Of a stretch of DNA of 6,408 nt, positions 1 to 4,600 are shown one piece after another. A model generated the notes under the pieces. The model was not told where the DNA came from. It searched no databases and worked only from the letters and a program-made list of their open reading frames with translations. The stretch's first letter is position 1, and every line of letters starts with the position of its first letter. The position numbers and the translations under genes were made by a program. The stretch is from B21-G16 sp003644825 [NCBI: Candidatus Zhuqueibacterota bacterium] (lineage in GTDB: Bacteria > SM23-31 > B21-G16): contig QNDJ01000105.1 of the NCBI GenBank assembly GCA_003644825.1, forward strand, positions 1 through 6,408. The letters run 5' to 3'.

Positions 1-33
1 ATATAAATCAAGTAAAATTTTTTTAAATAAGGT

Positions 34-69
34 TTGCAAAATTTTCTTTTTAACTTTAAATTTTATATT
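34..69 (+). promoter_or_regulatory. Weak candidate promoter region for ssb
   Basis: The 102 bases before ssb are extremely AT-rich and contain no gene. The best -35/-10 pairing I see is TTGCAA (34-39), a 16-base spacer and TTAAAT (56-61), each matching the sigma70 consensus at four of six positions. TATATT at 64-69 is an alternative -10 but has no convincing -35 at the right distance. Such matches arise easily by chance in AT-rich DNA, so this only marks where a promoter is likely to lie. Confidence 0.25.
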
Positions 70-102
70 CAAAATAAGTTAACAAACGGAAGGTGAAGTT
101 TT

Positions 103-519
103 ATGCAGGAAATAAAGATGCCCCAGTTAAACCTTACTGTTATTTCAGGGTATCTTGTTAAAGACCCAACCTTAAGGCATACATCGGGTGGTGTCCCGGT
201 TTCAAATTTTTCTATTGCTCATACTAAAAGATTCAAGGATAATACTGGAATCTGGAAAGAAGAAACCTGCTACATAGGGGTGGTTGCCTGGCATAAACTC
301 GCAGAAAGCTGTTATGAATTTCTTCGAAAGGGAAAAGCAGTTTTAATTACGGGAAATCTCCAGAGTAGAAGCGTCGAGTTCAATGATGGAACTATGAGAA
401 ATATCATCGAAATAAAAGCCTCTAAAATTCAGTTTCTGAACAAACTGAACGATATGGAGAAAGATATTGAAACCCTATTTGAAGAAGGAGATGAATTACC
501 TTTTAAAAACGACATTTGA
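103..519 (+). CDS. ssb: Single-stranded DNA-binding protein (SSB), short form
   Basis: A 138-residue protein with one OB-fold, roughly residues 9-113. Family hallmarks are the opening strand (NLTVISGYLVKDPTLRHT), the central VAWHKLAE segment (61-68) and the strand pair around VLITGNLQSRS (80-90). By family knowledge SSB coats single-stranded DNA in replication, recombination and repair and recruits partners through an acidic C-terminal tip. The usual Gly/Gln-rich linker is almost absent: the fold runs straight into an acidic tail (about 118-134). The tip is odd. The DDIPF-like motif appears as DELPF (130-134) but is followed by four more residues, KNDI, whereas partner binding normally uses a terminal Phe. 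The ATG at 103 is supported by AAGGTGA (90-96), six bases upstream; an internal ATG at 118 has only a weak site. No ribosomal protein genes (rpsF, rpsR), common ssb neighbours, are visible. The stop lies 39 bases before the next start. Confidence 0.93.
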   Translation: MQEIKMPQLNLTVISGYLVKDPTLRHTSGGVPVSNFSIAHTKRFKDNTGIWKEETCYIGVVAWHKLAESCYEFLRKGKAVLITGNLQSRSVEFNDGTMRNIIEIKASKIQFLNKLNDMEKDIETLFEEGDELPFKNDI

Positions 520-545
520 CTGGAAATAACTCTTTTATTTTATAT

Positions 546-550
546 GGAGG
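546..550 (+). promoter_or_regulatory. Ribosome binding site that decides the corrinoid protein start
   Basis: GGAGG lies eight bases before a TTG codon at 559, an ideal distance. The same bases are part of the second and third codons if translation began at the in-frame ATG at 544, and that ATG has no purine-rich site upstream (the preceding bases are mostly T and A). This favours TTG 559 as the real start. Confidence 0.65.
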
Positions 551-558
551 AAGTAAAT

Positions 559-1191
559 TTGGAAATATTAGAAAAATTATCCGAAAACCTGATTTCAGGA
601 CAGGATAAGATTGTCGAGAAACTGGTTCAGAAAGCTCTTAACGAAAATATCTCAGCAAATGAAATACTGCAAAAAGGGCTTATAAAAGGAATGGATGTTG
701 TCGGTGAAAAGTTTAAAAATAACGAGTTTTATATACCGGAGGTATTAATTGCAGCAAGAGCTATGAAAGCCGGTATGACTTTGCTGAAACCATCTCTTGT
801 AAAAACAGGTGTAAAACCTGTCGGTAAAATGGTCATTGGAACCATAAAAGGAGACCTCCATGATATAGGAAAAAACCTTGTTGCAATGATGATGGAGGGA
901 GCAGGCTTTGAAATTTATGACCTTACTGTGGATGTATCACCAGAAAAATTTATTGAAAAAGTAAAAGAAACAAATGCTAAATTAATCGGTATGTCCGCCC
1001 TGTTAACCACAACAATGGTAAATATGAAAGCTACAATCGATGCTCTAAAAGAAAATAATCTCAGAGAAAAAGTGAAAGTAATAATCGGAGGTGCCCCTGT
1101 AACTCAGGAATTTGCAGATGAAATAGGAGCAGATGCTTTTGCCCCGGATGCAGCATCTGCTGTAGAAAAAGTTAAAGAATTAATCAAATAA
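559..1191 (+). CDS. Corrinoid (B12-binding) protein of a methyltransferase system, MtaC/MtbC type
   Basis: A cytoplasmic cobamide carrier of about 210 residues, the usual length of methyltransferase cognate corrinoid proteins. Numbering from an upstream ATG at 544, residues 1-90 are the helical B12-binding cap (EFYIPEVLIAARAMKAGM at 61-78 is characteristic). Residues 95-215 are the Rossmann-like cobalamin domain. The B12 signature is complete: DLHDIG (104-109, with H106 as the expected lower axial cobalt ligand), S151 and L153 in GMSALLT, and the GG of IIGGAPV (180-186). In the family, a substrate-specific methyltransferase loads a methyl group from methanol, a methylamine or a methoxylated aromatic onto cobalt, and a second enzyme moves it to tetrahydrofolate or coenzyme M. 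Neither enzyme nor a corrinoid reductive activator is in the window, so the substrate cannot be told. The TTG start is chosen for its well-placed GGAGG; ATG 544 is the alternative (215 residues). It may be co-transcribed with ssb and the dehydrogenase. Confidence 0.9.
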   Translation: MEILEKLSENLISGQDKIVEKLVQKALNENISANEILQKGLIKGMDVVGEKFKNNEFYIPEVLIAARAMKAGMTLLKPSLVKTGVKPVGKMVIGTIKGDLHDIGKNLVAMMMEGAGFEIYDLTVDVSPEKFIEKVKETNAKLIGMSALLTTTMVNMKATIDALKENNLREKVKVIIGGAPVTQEFADEIGADAFAPDAASAVEKVKELIK

Positions 1192-1228
1192 AATACCTTT
1201 CCTGAAATAAAGCCCTTCCAGAAAAAAT

Positions 1229-2260
1229 ATGAAAGTTTTGAGGCTGAATAAAGATAAAAAGTTTACGATTTCTGATGAAAATATTCCAGAAGCTAAAAAC
1301 AATGAAGTATTGTTAAGAATTAAAAGTGTCGGTATATGTGCCTCGGATGTTCACTATTACCGGGATGGAAGAATAGGACCTACTGTTATCACCGACCCAA
1401 TCATACCGGGGCATGAATTCTCTGGCGAAATTGTAGAAAACGGAAAAGATGTAAAAGAGCTTAAACCCGGAATGAGGGTAGCAGTTGACCCGGCTATTCC
1501 CTGTGGAAAATGCGAATTCTGTATCGAAGGAAACACCAATCTTTGCCCTGAAATCAGGTTCTGTGGAACCCCGCCAACAGACGGAGCATTGAGAGAATTC
1601 GTTGCTTATCCTGAAAATCTGGTATTTCCTCTTCCGAAAACCATTTCTCTTGATGAAGGAGCGATTCTCGAAACTTTAGGAGTATGTTTGCACTCAATTG
1701 ACCTGGGAAAAATTAAAACAGCCTGGACTGCTGGCGTTATCGGTACTGGACCAATAGGGCTTTTAATAATTCAGTTGTCGAAGCTTTCCGGTTTAAAAGA
1801 AATATATGCAACAGACCTTCTCGATTACAGGTTATCTATTGCAAGAAAATTTGGCGCGGATGTAACACTAAATCCACAAAAGGAAAATGTGTCTGAAAAA
1901 ATTTTGAGGCTCACTAAATCAAGAGGTGTTGATGTTGTTTTTGAAGCTGCTGGTTCGGTTGATACACTCCAGCAATGCGTTGAAATTGCTAAACCTGGAG
2001 GAAAAGTTATAATTATTGGAATCTGCCCGGAAGACATAATAAGGTTTAAATCATCCACAGCAAGAAGAAAAGGCCTAACAATCAAACTTGTAAGAAGAAT
2101 GAAAAATATATACCCAAGAGCAATATCTCTTGTCGAAAAAAAATTGATTAATTTAAAATCGATTATTACTCATAATTTTAGTCTTTACGAAACCGAAAAA
2201 GCTTTTAAAACTGTTAAATTATATGAAAATGGTGTGATTAAAGCAATAATAAATATTTAA
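1229..2260 (+). CDS. Zinc-dependent NAD alcohol/polyol dehydrogenase (sorbitol dehydrogenase-like, MDR family)
   Basis: A 343-residue medium-chain dehydrogenase of normal family length, with an N-terminal GroES-like catalytic domain and a central Rossmann domain. Expected catalytic zinc ligands are C37 (GICASD), H62-E63 (PGHEFSGE) and E148. The structural zinc lobe is intact, with C92, C95, C98 and C106. The nucleotide loop is GTGPIG (172-177), and D196 at the end of the second strand (IYATD) is the usual sign of NAD rather than NADP use. The family oxidises secondary alcohols of polyols (sorbitol, xylitol, arabinitol), threonine or butanediol; the sequence resembles the sorbitol/xylitol branch, but the substrate cannot be fixed by reading. 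The ATG at 1229 gives the normal family N-terminus and an in-frame stop at 1208 rules out a longer form, yet there is no clear ribosome binding site, so initiation may depend on the gene upstream. It starts 37 bases after the corrinoid gene. A ribulokinase-like gene downstream is a possible pathway partner. Confidence 0.9.
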   Translation: MKVLRLNKDKKFTISDENIPEAKNNEVLLRIKSVGICASDVHYYRDGRIGPTVITDPIIPGHEFSGEIVENGKDVKELKPGMRVAVDPAIPCGKCEFCIEGNTNLCPEIRFCGTPPTDGALREFVAYPENLVFPLPKTISLDEGAILETLGVCLHSIDLGKIKTAWTAGVIGTGPIGLLIIQLSKLSGLKEIYATDLLDYRLSIARKFGADVTLNPQKENVSEKILRLTKSRGVDVVFEAAGSVDTLQQCVEIAKPGGKVIIIGICPEDIIRFKSSTARRKGLTIKLVRRMKNIYPRAISLVEKKLINLKSIITHNFSLYETEKAFKTVKLYENGVIKAIINI

Positions 2261-2395
2261 CTTGACAATTCAAATTTTTTTTTTATTTTAGTAGATTGTA
2301 GACAGTGTGAAAAAATATCCTGTTCAAATTCCTGTGATACTTATCTGCTCGAAAAATTCATCCTGGAAAAATTAATTCTCAATCTTGAATTTTAA
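2261..2395 (+). other. Unexplained open frame with a four-cysteine cluster after the dehydrogenase stop
   Basis: In the same frame as the dehydrogenase, directly after its TAA (2258-2260), 44 codons stay open before TAA at 2393-2395. The frame reads LDNSNFFFILVD, then CRQCEKISCSNSC (CxxC-x4-C-x3-C, encoded from 2297), then a leucine-rich tail ending in NLEF. No ATG, GTG or TTG in this frame could start it and there is no ribosome binding site; ATT at 2285 and ATA at 2315 are only theoretical starts. It might be a decayed remnant of a cysteine-rich (metal-binding-like) protein, a stop read-through extension, or chance. A run of ten T (2275-2284) lies inside it. I do not claim it is translated. 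Confidence 0.2.
2262..2289 (+). promoter_or_regulatory. Candidate promoter upstream of the membrane protein gene
   Basis: A perfect -35 hexamer TTGACA (2262-2267) is followed by a 16-base spacer and TATTTT (2284-2289, four of six). It starts one base after the dehydrogenase stop. The expected transcript would begin near 2296, leaving a leader of about 140 bases before the membrane protein gene. The spacer is mostly a T run, which weakens the call, but a full TTGACA in an intergenic gap is a fair signal. Confidence 0.4.
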
Positions 2396-2422
2396 ATTAA
2401 AAATTATGTTTAACTATTTATT

Positions 2423-2429
2423 AAGGAGG
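2423..2429 (+). promoter_or_regulatory. Strong ribosome binding site
   Basis: AAGGAGG, followed by two further G, ends nine bases before ATG 2439. It is the longest Shine-Dalgarno match in the window and supports real and probably efficient translation of the membrane protein gene. Confidence 0.8.
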
Positions 2430-2438
2430 GGTTAAAAA

Positions 2439-2915
2439 ATGAATAAATTAAAAATTTTTCTTGTTGGTTTAGGGTTATTCATATATAGTGGTGGGTTAAT
2501 GCTTTTACTTTATCTTGTATTTATTAAAACAGGAGAGGCGACCCGACCTGCTATTCAGGATTTTCTTATAGCTCTCTTTATGGGTGGAATAGGAAGCCTG
2601 ATTTATATTAATGCTTCCTTTTCGTATCATGTAAGCAAAAAAACATTTGATATTACCTGGGGATGGTGGTACCTATTTGGTCCAATTAACGGTATGTTTT
2701 TTGCCGTTATTATGCTTTTCCTTCTGAAAGCTGTAATGCTTGCTGTATTTCCAAGTGCTTCTGAAGCTACTGATATGAACAATTTTGCTGTTGGAGCATA
2801 CGCCGGGTTCATAGGGCTTTTTGCAAAACAGGGAACTGATAAACTTAGAGAAATCTTTGAAGAATTATTCATAACAAAAGAAGAAAAAACAAAAACTAAA
2901 CCTGCTGCAAAGTAA
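2439..2915 (+). CDS. Small integral membrane protein of unknown function
   Basis: I do not recognise a named family for this 158-residue protein. Hydrophobic stretches at about 6-29, 41-60 and 77-104 look like transmembrane helices. A fourth, weaker segment at about 115-130 is followed by an amphipathic charged helix (about 131-146) and a lysine-rich tail ending KPAAK. The aromatic run WGWWY (74-78) sits at the predicted start of the third helix. The segment AGFIGLFAKQGTDKLREIFEELF resembles the end of several uncharacterised bacterial membrane proteins in which a helix with an AGF turn leads into an amphipathic helix; that is a remembered resemblance, not a search result. There is no cleavable signal peptide motif or catalytic residue pattern. 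It has its own strong ribosome binding site, a possible promoter about 150 bases upstream and a hairpin directly downstream, so it looks like a single-gene transcription unit. Confidence 0.8.
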   Translation: MNKLKIFLVGLGLFIYSGGLMLLLYLVFIKTGEATRPAIQDFLIALFMGGIGSLIYINASFSYHVSKKTFDITWGWWYLFGPINGMFFAVIMLFLLKAVMLAVFPSASEATDMNNFAVGAYAGFIGLFAKQGTDKLREIFEELFITKEEKTKTKPAAK

Positions 2916-2926
2916 TAGAAATTTTT

Positions 2927-2982
2927 GAACTCCTTCCCGTAATAACAAAATCTCTATAGTATATATTAATGGGAAGGAGTTC
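2927..2982 (+). terminator. Large hairpin, probable terminator of the membrane protein gene
   Basis: GAACTCCTTCCC (2927-2938) is perfectly complementary to GGGAAGGAGTTC (2971-2982). A G-T and a T-A pair extend the stem to 14 pairs, leaving a loop of about 28 bases. It begins 11 bases after the stop codon. The following bases (TATTATTATAAT) are T-rich but not a clean T run, and the loop is longer than in a typical intrinsic terminator, so transcript stabilisation or another role is possible. Confidence 0.55.
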
Positions 2983-3021
2983 TATTATTATAATATACCC
3001 TCACAATCGAACAAATTTTTC

Positions 3022-3050
3022 TTGTAATCTACAAACAAATAGATTATATT
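3022..3050 (+). promoter_or_regulatory. Promoter of the HEPN operon, apparently leaderless, with internal palindrome
   Basis: TTGTAA (3022-3027, four of six to the -35 consensus), an exact 17-base spacer and TATATT (3045-3050, five of six to the -10 consensus). Transcription would be expected to begin six or seven bases after the -10, at about 3056-3057, which is the GTG start codon at 3057. No Shine-Dalgarno sequence precedes that GTG, as expected for a leaderless message. Confidence 0.5.
3025..3046. repeat. Inverted repeat between -35 and -10, candidate operator
   Basis: TAATCTA (3025-3031) and TAGATTA (3040-3046) are perfect 7-bp inverted arms around an 8-base centre (CAAACAAA). A G-T wobble and a T-A pair could extend the arms to 3023 and 3048. 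The repeat occupies nearly the whole promoter spacer, an ideal place for a dimeric repressor. If transcription starts near 3057 it is not transcribed from this promoter, which favours a DNA operator over an RNA hairpin. Confidence 0.45.
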
Positions 3051-3056
3051 TTTAAT

Positions 3057-3437
3057 GTGAGAGAGGAAATTAATAACTGGTTTAAACAGTCTTTAGCTGA
3101 CTTAAAAACTGCAAAAGATATCATTAAAACAGATAATTACTACGCTTCTGTATTTTTCTGTCATCAATCAGTTGAAAAAGGACTGAATGCGCTGAGCCTG
3201 AAATTACATAGAAAAACTTTTAATACACATAATCTCGTAGTGTTCGGTAAAAGAGTGGATATTCCTGAGAAATACTTATCCTGGTTAAGAGAGCTTAATC
3301 CATCTTATATTGTAACCAGATATCCAGATGCAGCAAATGGAATTCCAGCCGAAATGTATGACAAAGATATAGCTGAAAAACATTCCAAATACGCTGAGGA
3401 AATCATCCAGTGGATAAAAAAACAGATCCAAAAATAG
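3057..3437 (+). CDS. HEPN domain protein (putative toxin-like partner of a minimal nucleotidyltransferase)
   Basis: A 126-residue all-helical HEPN protein of the small type. Hallmarks are the opening EINNWFKQSLADLKTAKDI (4-22), the second helix ASVFFCHQSVEKGLNALSLKL (30-50), the loop with THNL (57-60), the RYPDA motif (88-92) and the closing helix AEEIIQWIKKQI (113-124). HEPN proteins paired with nucleotidyltransferases are often RNase toxins, but the active-site evidence here is weak. R52 and H58 formally fit Rx4-6H, yet lie in the variable loop before THNL, and the HepT-type RX4HXY with its AMP-accepting tyrosine is absent. A non-nuclease partner protein is equally possible. GTG 3057 gives the full family N-terminus; the ATG two bases earlier is followed at once by TGA. 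There is no ribosome binding site, consistent with the promoter ending six bases upstream. The last 28 bases overlap the nucleotidyltransferase gene. Confidence 0.88.
   Translation: MREEINNWFKQSLADLKTAKDIIKTDNYYASVFFCHQSVEKGLNALSLKLHRKTFNTHNLVVFGKRVDIPEKYLSWLRELNPSYIVTRYPDAANGIPAEMYDKDIAEKHSKYAEEIIQWIKKQIQK
3396..3400 (+). promoter_or_regulatory. Ribosome binding site inside the HEPN gene
   Basis: GAGGA ends nine bases before the GTG at 3410. It lies within the closing helix codons of the HEPN gene and supports the nucleotidyltransferase starting inside its neighbour. Confidence 0.55.
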
Positions 3438-3727
3438 TTAATTTCTTAAATGAAGTTAATAAAGAATTTAAGCTGGTCAGGGTAATACTATTTGGTTCTC
3501 GTGCCAGGGCAGATTATTTTATAAGTAGTGATTATGACATAATTCTCGTTTCTCCTGACTTTAAAAACTTTAATTTCCACGAAAGAATATCCGAAGTTTA
3601 TAAATACTGGAATGAAGAAGAAGACCTTGAGCCACTTTGTTATACTCCAGAAGAGTTTGAAAAAAAAAGTAGACAGATTTGCATTGTTTCAAAAGCAATT
3701 GAAGAAGGCATTGAAATAAAATTATGA
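3410..3727 (+). CDS. Minimal nucleotidyltransferase (MNT), partner of the HEPN protein
   Basis: A 105-residue protein of the DNA polymerase beta-like superfamily, the usual size of a stand-alone MNT. The catalytic signature is intact: GS (29-30), ten residues, then D41 and D43 (GSX10DXD) after the strand VRVILF. A third acidic position is probably D72 or E74 in EEDLEPLCYTPEEF, where the family places its last metal ligand strand. MNT proteins transfer a nucleoside monophosphate; in the studied HepT/MntA pairs the MNT AMPylates and silences the HEPN toxin. Here the HEPN partner lacks the HepT target tyrosine motif, so the target is unknown. The GTG at 3410 overlaps the HEPN gene by 28 bases in another frame and has GAGGA nine bases upstream. 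No ATG lies near the start in this frame, and a later start would cut into the predicted first helix. Its TGA overlaps the next ATG (ATGA), indicating coupled translation. Confidence 0.9.
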   Translation: MDKKTDPKIVNFLNEVNKEFKLVRVILFGSRARADYFISSDYDIILVSPDFKNFNFHERISEVYKYWNEEEDLEPLCYTPEEFEKKSRQICIVSKAIEEGIEIKL

Positions 3728-4584
3728 AATCTACTCCATCCTGTTTACCCTGTTATTTAAAACAGGCATTATCAGCAATAAAAGAGATTACCGAAGACAG
3801 AAATTCCCGGTATGAAATCCTGAAAAAAGTAAGTAGAATCCTGCCAGAATTGACAATGGATAAAACTCCAGCATTTAATTCAACACTTATTTTACAGGAA
3901 GTCAGTAAGATTACTGGAATAAAAGACCCTTTTCTAAAAAAGAAAGAATATTATAATCAACTTTCCCTTGCGATGTATCCTCGTTTGAAGGATATGGTTA
4001 AAAACAGTGAAGACCATCTTGAAACAGCAACAAAAATTGCGGTTGCCGGCAATGTTATTGATCTGGGAATCCTGGGGGAAGTTAACCTGGAAAAATCTTT
4101 AAAAGAAATCTTCACGACAGAATTCAGGTTGAATCACATAAAACACCTAAAAAATGATTTAAAAAGATTAGAAAAAGTATTATACCTCGGTGATAATGCT
4201 GGAGAAATTCTATTTGACAGGATTCTTGTAGAAGAATTCTTAAAAATGGATAAAAAAGTTATTTTTGCTGTAAAAGAAGCTCCTGTTTTGAATGATGCCA
4301 CATTAAAAGATGCGGCTGAAGTTGAATTAGATACAATAACGAAAGTAATTAGTACTGGTTCAGATAAAATAGGTACTGATTTAGAATCCTGTTCAGAAGA
4401 ATTTTTAGATATTTTTTATAATTCGGATATAATTATAAGCAAGGGGCAGGGAAACTTTGAAACACTTAATGAAGAGAATTTGAATATTTATTTTATTTTG
4501 AAAGCTAAATGCGATGAAGTTGCCAATGAACTTGGTGTAAATATGGGAGATATTGTTATTGTAAACAATAAATATTTAAACTAA
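3724..4584 (+). CDS. DUF89 family protein (damage-control phosphatase / ARMT1-like)
   Basis: A 286-residue protein matching the short prokaryotic DUF89 type. Features in order: an N-terminal CxxC (C7, C10) in [11 protein letters not shown]; a helical region to about 105; AGNVIDLG (108-115); the core strand [12 protein letters not shown] (154-165), whose D157 and N158 belong to the expected metal site; [11 protein letters not shown] (183-193) with N190 and D191; TGSDKIGTD (211-219); KGQGNFETL (240-248); and KAKCDEVA (260-267). By family knowledge these metal-dependent enzymes dephosphorylate sugar phosphates and other phosphometabolites, often damaged or unwanted ones; a methyltransferase role has been proposed for the human relative ARMT1. 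The start ATG overlaps the MNT stop by four bases, so translation is probably coupled. The FGGY kinase begins 16 bases after its stop. A phosphatase clearing excess or misphosphorylated sugars beside a sugar kinase makes sense, but the tie to HEPN/MNT is unexplained. The exact substrate cannot be read from sequence. Confidence 0.9.
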   Translation: MKSTPSCLPCYLKQALSAIKEITEDRNSRYEILKKVSRILPELTMDKTPAFNSTLILQEVSKITGIKDPFLKKKEYYNQLSLAMYPRLKDMVKNSEDHLETATKIAVAGNVIDLGILGEVNLEKSLKEIFTTEFRLNHIKHLKNDLKRLEKVLYLGDNAGEILFDRILVEEFLKMDKKVIFAVKEAPVLNDATLKDAAEVELDTITKVISTGSDKIGTDLESCSEEFLDIFYNSDIIISKGQGNFETLNEENLNIYFILKAKCDEVANELGVNMGDIVIVNNKYLN

Positions 4585-4591
4585 GTATATC

Positions 4592-4596
4592 GGAGG
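4592..4596 (+). promoter_or_regulatory. Ribosome binding site of the FGGY kinase
   Basis: GGAGG lies four bases before ATG 4601, a somewhat short spacing. It fits in the 16-base gap after the DUF89 stop, leaving no room for a separate promoter in that gap. Confidence 0.6.
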
Positions 4597-4600
4597 CAAA

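Noticed and set aside
1196-1226. Possible hairpin between the corrinoid and dehydrogenase genes (TTTCCTG and CAGAAA arms)
   Set aside because: Only about six mostly AT pairs with a bulge and no T tract; too weak to call a terminator.
2291-2297. GTAGATT, matching in reverse complement the AATCTAC at 3026-3032 in the HEPN promoter palindrome
   Set aside because: A seven-base match between two AT-rich intergenic regions is expected by chance, and the 2291 copy has no second arm.
2307-2375. A 22-codon GTG frame in the intergenic region (begins MKKYPVQIPV)
   Set aside because: There is no ribosome binding site before the GTG, and it overlaps the more unusual cysteine frame. Length and composition are unremarkable.
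2972-3050. A small coding region behind the GGAAGGAG arm of the hairpin
   Set aside because: The frame is open for about 20 codons but contains no ATG, GTG or TTG start at a usable distance from the purine-rich site.
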